Part shown: in pieces, positions 1 to 12,400 of the stretch
Layout of the letters: each line of letters begins with the position of its first letter
Numbering within the stretch: the first letter of the stretch is position 1
Source: Phoronis ovalis
Lineage: Eukaryota; Phoronida; Phoronidae
DNA length: 23,160 nt
Direction: 5' to 3'
Assembly (NCBI GenBank): GCA_028565635.1
Contig: JAOXYB010080388.1
Span: 1 to 23,160, forward strand
Program-made: the position numbers and the translations under genes
The notes under the pieces: generated by a model
Told to the model about the DNA's origin: nothing
Databases searched by the model: none
Seen by the model: the letters and a program-made list of their open reading frames with translations, nothing else

Positions 1-328
1 ATGCAATTCCTTTCGCTCAAATAACCAATTTAAACAGCGTACAATGATGATTCTTCGAATCGTCGTTGTCTTGTTTATGTTATAAAAATAGAACTGTTAT
101 TTTGCATTAAGTTCAGTGGCAAAATATGGTTTATATATATCATGATTAGGTAATTATAATGAGATGTAGGTTATTTTAAGTTTCATTTGTACATGCATCT
201 TTCTAAAAAACTTTCGAATGATTACAGTTTACTTACTTAAAATATAGTAAAACTAGTAATTTATCTTTTACTTATTTTTGCTGGTGTTTTTATAATTTTA
301 TTAATACTGTTCTGTATTCTTGTCTTAG
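1..328 (+). other. CERS intron (3' part), start of window
   Basis: AT-rich sequence ending in a TCTTGTCTTAG acceptor just before the first recognisable CERS exon. No coding signal is seen. The earlier CERS exons (N-terminus, first membrane helix, start of the homeobox-like domain) must lie upstream of the window. Confidence 0.7.
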
Positions 329-435
329 GGCTTAGCAAAACAAACAGATTTAAATGTACGCCAAGTGGAAAGATGGTTTCGTGGTCGCAGAAATATGGAC
401 CGTCCGGTCCAAATGGTAAAATTTAGTGAAGCCTT
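329..435 (+). CDS. CERS: CERS exon A: homeobox-like domain, C-terminal half
   Basis: Acceptor TTAG at 325-328, donor GTAAGT at 436. Begins in phase 0 and leaves two bases (TT). Encodes [20 protein letters not shown] followed by [15 protein letters not shown]. The WFR.RRN.D.P and KF.EA text is characteristic of the truncated homeobox in ceramide synthases. In this family the domain is cytosolic/ER-facing and is not established as a DNA-binding module. Confidence 0.93.
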
Positions 436-3400
436 GTAAGTCAGCTGAAATATCAGCATTTTTTGTTTGTTTTGATATCACATTTTAAATTGTTTTTTTG
501 GCATCTGCTGAAAATCCTGTCATATGCTGGAATTCATATTACGGTATCAAGTTGTTGATAGAAACAGCGAGTGGGAATAAGCAATAATTATGTACTTTCA
601 TGAGTTTCATGTAGCTCCTCGTATATTTAAAAAGTACCTGTTTGTGATCAGGTAGCAGTTTTGGTGTAATAAAAACATATTAAGAATCTTTTAATAATAA
701 TACTGTGAATAGGATATATTAATTAGGTACAGTATTGCATTTCCCGTTATCATTCTCTCAGTTAAGTTTGTTACATCTCATAACACCTGTTTTATACAGT
801 GTCACATCTCACTACCATACTTTCTATATACAACAGAACTAGTATAGTAAGAAGAGTAATTTATTATACTGATAAAAAGGATATATTTTATGCAAATTAT
901 GTATACAGTATAAACAAAAACTGCTGCATATCTCAATTCAACATGTTTATTTTCTCTCTTAAGCTGGGTGTTCACTTTCTATCTGTCTGCTAACATATCT
1001 GGTTTCTATGTACTTTGGGATGTAAGTACCTGTTAAGCCTATTACTTAAAATGTTAAGTGTTACTTTCTGCAAATTAATATTTAAATATTTAAAAAATTG
1101 TATATAAAAATGAAAAGTGCAAACGTAGTAAATAAAAAGTTAGTTTGTTTGAGAAGTAGTTTTAGTCAAACTGTTTGTTTTTGTAGTATTCACTGTTTTA
1201 GTAAGTTAAGGTTATTGGTGAAAATGTTATTGCTTTTGTTTTATTTCAGAAAACTTGGCTGTGGGAAACAAAATACTGTTGGGAAGGATATCCTGTACAA
1301 GTAGGTGTATTAATATAATGTTGTATTGTCAGATTAAACACATGTTTGCAGAAATATCATATATGCCCTCAAACACATAAATGAGCAAAATTCATGCTGA
1401 GCACTCGTGTTAAGTCAAGCTTGGGTTATTGCAGATTTTCAGTGTTTGCAGCAAATATTCCCTTTTCAGGCGGTTGTCCAGAAAACATGTGATCTCTTAA
1501 ATCCAAGCCACTTCCTGTTTGTTTCAGTATTTTGTTTTATAACAAGTTAATCATGACCTAGGAGAGTTTTGCATATAATTTGCCTGTTCTTAGTTTGACA
1601 TTGAACTGTTAGCCATTAACCAATGAAAAGATTTCTTGAGGTCACTTTGCCCAGATAAGGATAACGAGAAAAGGGGTATTAACGGCGATTTTCATTACGA
1701 ATCAAGCTTCACCTTGCCCCTTCATGTAGTGAATCAGTTGCAACTTAAACTTCCTTTGTATTATGTTTTAAGCTAAAAGTCTGTATTCTTTTTCAGACAA
1801 TTACCTCAGATGTGTATTGGTACTATATGATAGAGTTAGGTTTCTATTGGTCATGTTTCGTCAACCAATTTTTTGACATTAAACGAAAGGTGAGATTATT
1901 AAACAGCAGTTGATAAATACATAATGAGCCTAGAAACTTGCGATTGAAAAAGATATAGCCTTTTTTTAAGAGACTTATATTTTCTAAATGTAACAGGTTG
2001 AATTTACTTCTTTTTATATGTGATATTACATTACTTTATCTGCATTGCAAACATTTGTCTGAATGTAATGAGCAGATTTCACTTTGCAAATTACGTTGAA
2101 TTCTACAGGCGTTAGTTGATATGATAAAGTTTAAGTGTGCTGCTATTTCAGGATTTCTGGGAAATGTTTCTTCATCATATCTGCACTATTACGCTCATGA
2201 GTTTCTCTTGGATGAATAATTTCGTTAGAATAGGGACACTGGTGATTGTAGTTCATGATATTGTAGACTACTGGATGCAGGTGGGTAAAAAAAGGATGTA
2301 TGTTAGTACTAAGCTGTATCATGATATGATATATTTTGATATTAATTGGAAACATGGTTGTAATTCACCTGCTGTAACATTCTCTGGAATTCCTGAACCT
2401 TTATAGCTCAAATTGTGTCAACAGTACAAGTTCCAAGTTTTGTAACAATATTGAATTGACATTGTCCAGTCCCTGTGGAGTTCTGCAAAGTTTCGCATGA
2501 TTTTCAAGTTTTGAAGAACATTGAAATATTCTAATAAAAGCATTCTTTTAATATAAGATCGAGCTCAACACAGCACCATGTTTGAGTGTTTTCAATTATA
2601 TTAATGTGTCCAAAATTTCCAGAAGTACTTGTAGCGCCATCTTAGAATTGCCATCGTAAACAAACTCAGTGTTGTGGTGAGTTTGAACTTGATTAAATTG
2701 TTTATTGTTCATAAAATCAAACAATTCTGTGGCAAAAATAAGACTGCCATAATATTGGGTATTGCAGGAACTGATTGTCTACTCAGTTAAGTTGTAAATC
2801 TAAGTCATAAAGTTGTTTATTATTTTACCTCAGATCATTTCACAATTAGTGAATTGGCATATAGTTGAAGGATCTGTTTTCTTTGTCTTGTGATAACAGT
2901 TTCAGTTTTTATTGGATCGGCTTCATATTCCATACACAGGATCAATACAGGCCAGATGTAAGTTTGAGAATCACTTTCAATATGGCGGTTATGTCTGTTC
3001 CGAGATGCATATTGCATTTACAGCCAGATAGATGAGGTGTAGCCTGAACCATTTGAAGGTAGATTTATGAAGGCCATTAAGTATTACAGGTGGTATTTTT
3101 GAATGACCTTAAAAGTGGATCAATTTTTGATCCGAAAATTTGACATTTTACCACAGTTAAGTTATGATGGATGGATGGATAGAGAAATCGTTCATGTTTT
3201 TTTTAAAGTATAACAACCATTCCAAGTCAGGCATGTATGTTTGATTACTTGGAGCATCAAATGATTGTATGAGCTGTGACCTAGACAAGAGCAGGTTCAA
3301 ACAATAAATGTTTGCTACGTATAGTTAATTTTGGTCCAGATGTTGAAAGCTATACTACACAGTGTTGGCAGACGCTGTTGGTCATCAAGTGGGCCTCAAG

Positions 3401-6400
3401 GATCACATGACCTTCGACTTTGAACTAGATCTTCAAGGTCAAACCATGAATGCATTCTTTTCTATCCGTCAAATGCTGTAACAGATGGAGTATTACTTGA
3501 AGACATGCATGAATGTTTGATAATTTGGCATAAAATGTTTGCAAAACCTTGACCTAGATCATCATGTGCGACTTTTGTTTCAGATAAATTTTGTTACCAT
3601 GAGAATAGAATGGACAACTTGTTCATATGTAAAACACGGCTAGCATGTAAGCTTAAGGTGTAGTCTGTAAGGCTAACATGATACTTCGACAAACACATTC
3701 ACTAAATTGCTTGGCAATATATTTAGCTTCCCCATGAGATTGGTTCCACGGGTCTCTTGCTGAAGAAATGTATTCTTTATCAAAAACAGACTGTATCCTG
3801 AAGTTAGTTTTATTTGATGTATAAACCTAAGGAAGCTATTTTAAAATTGCACTGTCCAGCTACAAGTCAATGCCTCATGAGCCACTAAGTGAGTACAAAC
3901 CTCTTTCTAATAATTCTGATCTTAAATTCCAGGCAGCAAAAATGTGTAAATATGCAGGCAAACAAGAGCCTTGTAATTTCTTCTTTGGTGTCTTTGTTTT
4001 ATTATGGTTTCTTACAAGACTCATCCTTTTTCCATTCAGGTATGTAACGTTGTATATTACTAGCTGTAGTATTTGTCTTGCTTGAGCATGATTTAGAATA
4101 AATCAGTGATATGTCATTAGTTTGATGCTGCAATTTGTTCATTTATCCTGTTGTGCAGCCCAAGGGAGTAATGCATACAGTGTCGAAAGACGCATCTTTT
4201 GAGGCTGCATGTTTTTGATATTTCTGTAATAATCACAAGCAACATCATATGTTCTTGAGATGTTCATGAATCCATGTTTTATTTTTGTCTTCTGGAGCCA
4301 GAACATTATTTTTATTACAGTGAAACATTCTTTATTTGATCAGATTCCCTGGGAATAGCAAATACATGGCATTGTTTAACGTCTTTGGAAGTAATATAAA
4401 TATTACTGACATGTCTTGAGATCTACAAGCCAGAGATGCGTTTACTGTTCAGTAAGCTGCTTATTATAATAGCACTCATTGGACTTCCAATACTTTCTCA
4501 AACTTTCTGGTGTAAAAGTACAGAGAGTTTGAAAGATAAAAACAGACATTTTTCATTGAATGCACTGAAGGCATGCATTGTGTTAGAGCTGCAAATTCAT
4601 TCCAGCATGTATTACTAACCAGCTATTGGCAAGGGGTCAAAACACTCGGAGGTCATCAAATAGGAATAAAACCTTACTTCTAAATTAATTTTATAAAATT
4701 TATAATTGCTACGAAAGTTTGCAATCTGCTGTTAGGCTACGTAGCAGTTTCAAAATACTTCATTGTTTCTTAGTTGGGTAGTCTTGTGTGTTAGATACAT
4801 ACTGTATTATCTGTCCAGGGAAAACATTTGTGCACTGGTACAGAAATAATGCAGTCCCATCATATTCATCACTGCTAATCTCTTTTGTTAGTGCATGCTT
4901 TCAATGTTCTTATGGCAGCTACCATATCATTAGTGAGTTTATTTTCATTTATTGAAATATATCCTTTTCTAGCTGCGTTACATTTTTTTTTTATACTGTT
5001 GCTTTATTGGGTGTAAACTGCGAATACAAGTTTGACTGTAGATTTTATTTTGAATATTAGTTGATCAGTTCTCCATATGTTTTACTTCACTATGTTTTTG
5101 CGGGTTTTAAATAAGGTTCTGGGGTAGTAACCAACCTCTTGGATTGTTTATAATTGAAAGCTCTGTCAGTCTATAAATTAAAGATAATTACCCACAGTTA
5201 GCACACTACGTTTCCCATTGTCGCCTGCCATGGCTATTCTATCATGATGACTGATTCTGAATACTGATGATACCTTGCCACAATATTGGTTTTGTATCTC
5301 AACCAATCATATTTTATCACTTTCTAGTAAAGCCACACTTCCAAATGAAACTGAGACTTGCCCTCTGATTGTTTGAGGAAAGTTGATCTTGTTGCACATC
5401 AAATGAAATATAGATGATGATGGTCGAATAACCCACAGAGTATATTGCCAGGGAGCTTGTTTTACTTAACAGACTATAGATAAACTCTGATGGGAGAGAA
5501 TATTTTTTTCTAAGAATTTGATAGTTCCCAAAATATGTACACCTCACTAAATAAAAAAAATAATTAATTTAAAGTATTCGAATGTGATAATTGAGTTCCC
5601 ATGTTTGTACACCTTTTTTAAACATTTCGTAGATATTTGAATATTTGTAGGTGGATTTACCTGGTGCTTGAATTCCAATTACAAAATAAAATTAGCAGCC
5701 AAGAGAGGAGAGAATGCAAATTACTAGGGGTGGTGAGGGTGCTGGTTAAGGAGGGGATGAAAATAATTTAAATTGCTACAGTAGAGGACACCTGCTTTCT
5801 GCCACCTATTTTGATTGACTGCTAGATCCTGTCTCTGCCAGTCTTAGTGTGACAAAGTTTTAAGCAATAGTTGTCTGAAGTATTTCCGTTGCTGTTGTAA
5901 TTCACTTCCATTAACAATGTATCTTCAACCGTAAGCCATTAAGAGAAAACGTCTGTGTGCACTGCTCCCAGGGCATACCACCCAACCCTAAAAAAAAATC
6001 CTGACCATGTGTATACCTAGGCATCACTAAAAATAGACCAATACATGTAGTTATACTAAAATCATAAAATATACCCGTATTTATACCCAAAATTGATAGA
6101 TTTGATGTGTTTTGAGGTTGATTGTCGTGTAATCGCATAAAATGATATTAAAATTTCAAACTGGAATTAAAGATTAGCTTTACCATTTTGATTTTGTTGA
6201 TTGGCCACTAAATGTTAACCCAAATTAATACCCAAAGCATGAAACCATACCCATAGTGTAGCAGGAGTGAGGAAATTGTGATCCAGGTTTATACCAAGAA
6301 ACTACATGTCCCCAGTAGGTAATATATAGAAATTACTAGTATACCCCAGGACACTGCCACAAACATGATGCAGCCTCATTATTTTCATTTGTTCACACTT

Positions 6401-9400
6401 TCAACACTCGTAGGACAGTTCAAATATGGTTAGGGAGGGTAATATAGTATTTGCACTAATTGAAATGTATCTTTCTAGCTGTATTACATGATTTTTGCAA
6501 TAACATGATTTGCTTTGTTGGATGTAAACTGCTACTATAAGTTTATATATAAAATTAATTTTGATTATCTGTTGATCAGTAACTCCTTTTTCAGGAAATG
6601 TGAAAAACATGATTTTTGTTTTTGTCAAGATGGCATTATTTGTACATCAGATAATACTTTGTCCTTAACCATTGGAGCTGGGTTTTAAACAAGTGATAAT
6701 TGTATTTCATGCTGGCTTTATCAATTATAACTTATCACCAGTCTGGATATTTATTAGCCATGGTTAGTGTGTGTGTGAAAATTAATACAAAGCTTGCTAA
6801 CCACAAACACATTTTATTCACTATGTGCTGCTTTTTTCTGTTCATTGTTAAATGTCCTTAAATTTGAGAGAATTGTTTATGAGCCTTTGTTGCATGGCTG
6901 CATGCCAACAGTTACTTTTTTGAACTTTTTAAAACAAGTATGTATCTAAAATGTTTACATATCACTTTCATGAATCTTTTGTCCGAAATGAAGCATTACT
7001 TTAGCATTTATATTTCACGTTTTACTTTGTCACACATCAGACTTGTCCACTTATTTTCAAACTGAAAATATATTGTTTGCAATTTTAAGGCTCCTATGTA
7101 GTTCTTTGTTGTATCACTCAAGTTAACAATCATTAACAAAGATTTCTTTTTTGTTTCTTTCAAAGACATTTTTTCTGGAGTTTTTTTACTGTTTATTGAA
7201 TTATATTATGTGAACTTACTGTTTGCTGGTAAGGACAAAATATCTCATATCCTTTCAGAGTGAGGAATTCTTAACAGTTTTCTGTAGTGGTGTTTGTTTA
7301 TTAACTTACTAATTTAAAATTATTATGTCGTGAAACTTGAAAGTACATTCATTTGTAGATCATTACTCAAACAGTCTTCCTAATTTCTTGTTGTCTGTTT
7401 ACCACAATATGTTGGAGCAAGTGAAAAGTTCGGGGCCTTGTTAGAGGTACACCTAGAATGGGTAGGGAAACCTGAAATATTTAAGTAAAATAAGTGGATG
7501 TTATACAGAAATGCTAATTGTTATTGTACATCATGTACTTTAAACAGAGTTCAAATACATATGCCTGCATTTTTTTTGTTGTGGAGTGGGATCAGTACCC
7601 TAATTCCTATTTCCTATTGAACCACATTAACTGACAGTAGTACTTCCGACTATATATTTTATACTGTTTACCTTTTTCAGAGTAATGAGCAGCACTTTGA
7701 ATGAAGCACATTACATATTAGGCTTCGCAAATGTGTACTATTTCTACAATTCAATGTTGTTTTGTCTGCTGACTCTTCATATTATTTGGTTCAAGATTAT
7801 AATGGGTATTGCAATCAACTCAATGTACGCTGGGGAGGTATGCCATATGACTTTGACTAAAGTCCACCGTACGTGTACCTGACTAATCCGCATCCAGCAG
7901 GGTTTCGCTGGGATGCTGTTAGGCTGGTCACTTATGTGTGCTTTAATCACATGATTCAGTGTTGTTATTTTCAAATGTCCAACCAGCATTCATATTAGTT
8001 TCAGTCTTCGGACACTTTTTTAGAAAAAGTTGATTTTACTATCATAGGATTACTTGTTGACTTCAAAGCAAGAACTATGTTCAATGAATGTTCATTCAGT
8101 TGTTTGAAATATACTGTTTTGTATTGGTGGATTTGCCTCATTTACTCTATATGTCAATCTTGTAATCTCACGTTTGACTTACATATGATGTTTCTAAGTG
8201 CTACATGAACGTGTAATATAATATATTCCATGGTTGCGAGATGTCTATACAAAAACAGTGGCCCTTTTGTCATTTTGTTACACCAAAGCAAACTAACTTT
8301 TGAGTTTGCATGTAGATTTGGTTCATTTTGATATCAAGTTGCATGATCTTACCTGTTTCCCATGCATGTGCTACACATACCATCCCCGCTCCATTTCCTG
8401 CCTCTTTCTGCTTTTCCCAGTATGAATGCTTGCTTGGCTTACGGTTACAGTACATTTATATCATTAAAATGCCTTCATGATCAAATCTGCTACAACATTA
8501 AGGTGCAGAATAAAATGTAATGAAACACAGGTTTATGTAGCACACTTGCAGTGTGTGATTGAATTTGGTTTAAACCATTGTTGGAATAAATTACATAAAA
8601 ATGGTTAGTGTTTTCCAAAGTTGGGCAATTCCTATTTTGTCATAGTATTTTTGCAGCTGCTGATCTGTATGGTTATACACAGCATAGATATCGTAAATTT
8701 TAGATCATCTCAATGCAGTACTATGCCTAACAACAACTGTAAATATGATAAAAATAAGATTTTCTTTTTCAGGGATATCAAAGAATATTTTTGCGTTAAA
8801 ATTCCTTATTAATATTTTGACTAACATGTAAAACCTTACAATCTGCAAATTTAAAAGCCTTCTTGATACCTGGTTAGTTTTCCTATGAGAATGGTATTTG
8901 TCTAAGCAAAATCACTATATTTGTATGCTTGTTATAAATATCTACCACAAATGTAAAGATATTGTTTTTAAATATGTACAACCAATTTTCTTACATTTTT
9001 CTACATTGTCTCCAATCAAAAATTTAATGTTTGGATACACTTGCTGACTCCTAAAGGATGTCTTGGTTCATTAGTTGATTTTAGAGGGTCAATAAGTAAA
9101 TGAGCCCCGTCCATCTTTTCAAAGCACCTTGTGATTATTGATACATCTTAGAACAGTAATGACAGTAGGGAGTGTTTAAAGTTAAAAAATAATATCTAAA
9201 TTCTAATTTTTTATATCAGAAGTAAAATAAATAATAGGAAGACCGAAGTACCCTAGAAATTGCAGCATCGGACACAGATACTTAGCATCAATTTTACATA
9301 TTTGGTTGACCATTCATCTCTATATTCTGCAGGGTGCTGTACTCAGTATGGTACGAAGCCGTTGAGATCGTTGGGCCCTTTATATCGCTTTACCTGTACA

Positions 9401-12400
9401 AGGTTTTACTGGGTACTCTACAAGTACTGCACGTCCTATGGTACTATATGATTCTTCGAATTGCTTATCTTGCTGTGGTTGTTAAGGTATAACAATTACA
9501 TTTATTAACTCTATGGTAAACTTGTTTTAACATAAGACATGCTCAAGGATCTTTTTGACTCTGTCTTTTGTATAAGTACTATTTTTAAAACTGACGTCCT
9601 AGGGAGTAAACCTCCACTCCATACATACTTATCTATACATATTTTTAATTTGTAATTAACAAGTTTTGTTTTTCAATCTATCAATGATTAGGTAAAACAA
9701 ATAATGATATTGTTAAATAGTTATTTATATAAATGTGATTTGGAATTACCATGAGTTTGTAGAATATTCTTGAGTGTGATCTTCTGTTAGTTATATGTTG
9801 CTGTAGTTTTAGTTTTGTTGTTAAACAGCATGGAATTGAGTATTTAAATTATAGCAGATGTATGAACCACTATTACTGTAGCAGATATTAACTTATTGGT
9901 TGGCCCACGGTCTTGCACGTTGCCTATCGCTGCCTGCTTATGTTCTTTATTTCATTGTATGTACTTGCATGCCGCCCACCAATTTACGCAAGCATTGTGA
10001 AACAATTATGAATGTGGTAAAGGTAAATCGTTATTGCCAAACATTTTAGGGGAATCCTCGCTTATGAGTTACATATTGCTACTTCTTTATGAATTTCTTC
10101 AATGAATAGGGAAGGGATTTTGTGCTGGTGTTCTGTGATGACTTGTACTTATACAGAGTGACACGGAATATTCTAAACAACTTTGATTTTGTGTAACTAA
10201 TTATAGACTACTGTTGATCTCATAATGTATAAATAATCGAAATTCCACAATAACTTTGGGAAAAACAAAAATTCCTTCAAAGCACCTGAATAAAAGTGAA
10301 AATGGCGATACCACCTAAAAATGTAGAATGTGGTATTTTGAATTTTTCAAATTCTCATTTTTTTATGAAAAATGTTTTAAAAACTTGGACCTAAAATCAA
10401 CATAGAAAACAAGTATCTCGCCAGATGTCGCCGAAAATCGTAAGGAGGGTAGTTAGAAGAGCTTTATGCACAGGGACAATGCCAAAACATACAAAATATG
10501 CAGAATCACTGTGTGATGATTATCACAGTTTTTCTATGTGACATGTAAAACATTCCACATGGGAGTTTCTTTTCCATAACGTTTACGAAGTGTAAATATG
10601 TTTGTGACTATTTTATTCCTAATGAAGTTTTAAAACATTATTTATAACTTATTTGGTATAACCCGATAGTTTGCTTTTAAGCGGCATGCTTCTCGTTACT
10701 TTTTGGGAGTGTCCCTTAGTAAAGTTCATGTTATGCAAGTGCTAGACAAAAGATTCTTTACACGGATGGTGTACTTCTCAATTGATATGCAAGTTACAAC
10801 CGTTTTCCTTTAGTGTTGATTTCCCATGTAAAGCGAGTGCGGCGACATCTGGCGAGATACTTGTGTTGATTTTACGACCAAGTTTTAAAATATATTTCAT
10901 AAAAAAATGAGAATTTGAAAAATTCAAAATACCACGTTCTACATTAGGTGGTGTCGCCGTTTTCACTTTTATTCAGGTACCTTGAAGGAACATGTTTTTC
11001 CCAAAGTTATCGCGGAATTTCGATTATTTATACATTATGAGATCAACAGTAGTTACGTTTAATAAAACAATCTTTCCAAAATTTATTTGACCATAAAATG
11101 TTATGTTAACACTAACAACTGCAAATAAAAGCCCATTAAATATATACTGTTAATGCACATAATGGTATGATATTAATGATCAAAAATCAACTATGTCATG
11201 CTATTTATCTGCGTGATGTTAACTAGCAAACAACTCGGTATATGAAAACAATCTGGGGGGCTTTATGCAAGCCTATGAAGAGGTTTCAATGAAATAATTT
11301 AAAATCTTTTTTAATTCCACAAAAACTTGAAATGTTAGTTCTGTATACAATATAGATGTATAGGGTACATGACACTATTAAACAAATATATTAAAGAAAT
11401 GCATCTTCAAAATATCAGGAATAAAAACGTTTTAATTGGTGCTGTTGTTGATGTCGTAAAGTAAAGACTATCCAGCAACCCTATTGTAAATCTGGGTATT
11501 AGAAGAATCCTCCAGAGGGAAAGAATGTGTTTCCAAATTACGTAAATTCAGGAAGCACTAGAAAATATAATAAGTACCTAAATTGTTCCATTAAGTTGAT
11601 GAAAAAAGGGGAAAATGTTTAAAAAGACAAAAAGTGCTATTTTTCTGTAATTGCTTATTTAAAAAAGGGTGTGTGCTATGCATAATAAAAATAAAAGTGT
11701 TTTGTGTTGTACTCTGTCTCGGTAAAGTCAACAAAGGATACATACAATTCAATAGTGCATGATTCAACAGCACACTGTCACAAAATAGTCTAGAAAATGC
11801 TTACTGGCTGAAGCCTGTAAGTTGTAATGGTGGCTCATTACCCAGAAAAAAATGTTTATTGCCCAAGACTAACATGATTATTTTATGTAATCAGTAAGGG
11901 GACAATTTTGGGTAAAAACTCAATTTTTTGAAAAGACACATTTCAAAAAAATTAGCTACAACACACACGTAGAAACAAAGCTTAAACCTCAAACAACAGA
12001 GATCTGTAAAAGATTGTCTCAAATTTCTAAAATTTTGCTTAAATAGTAAAAAGTTACGACCCTTCAAGATTCAACTACCATTATAAAATTATAAAAAAAT
12101 GAATTTCTGTGACACCTGTATATTTAGAAGCTCGTCATTTCAAGACAGCAAAATTTGAAAAATCAGACATTTTATTTGAGATCCTTGTTGGAAGTAAATT
12201 TTGGCTAAGTTTCTGCTTTTATCGGTAGGGGTGTTTGAAGTTTGTATATTTAAAAACGTGAGTTTTCACCTTGCTGGTTACATAATCCTGTCAAACACAA
12301 GTAAAGTGTGCAATTTTTCATAACCTTTATGTTTATAGTACATTTCCAAAAATTTATACTTTTTTTAATCTATCTATTCGTGTAACTACCCAGAATTAAT

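Larger units (their letters stand above)
4040..7680 (+). other. CERS intron (first part, up to the alternative exon)
   Basis: 3641 bases. Contains two related diverged segments (4848-5118 and 6367-6690, same orientation) and an AT-rich stretch with repeated ATACCC-like text (about 6010-6340). No convincing coding exon is seen beyond chance ORFs. Ends in the tract ATACTGTTTACCTTTTTCAG, a strong acceptor for the exon at 7681. Confidence 0.7.

Noticed and set aside
799-993. Plus-strand ORF ahead of exon B
   Set aside because: Its acceptor (TTTATACAG) gives an in-frame stop when joined to exon A; the 964-1021 exon fits phase and family sequence instead.
2143-2355. Minus-strand ORF opposite the Lag1p exon
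   Set aside because: Antisense shadow of the plus-strand catalytic exon, with no family signal and no splice support.
4436-4618. Hydrophobic ORF resembling a membrane helix in the CERS intron
   Set aside because: No acceptor before or donor after it in a usable phase, and no resemblance to any CERS exon.
5911-6138. Minus-strand 75-residue ORF
   Set aside because: Lies in AT-rich intron with repetitive ATACCC-type text; no splice sites or recognisable motif.
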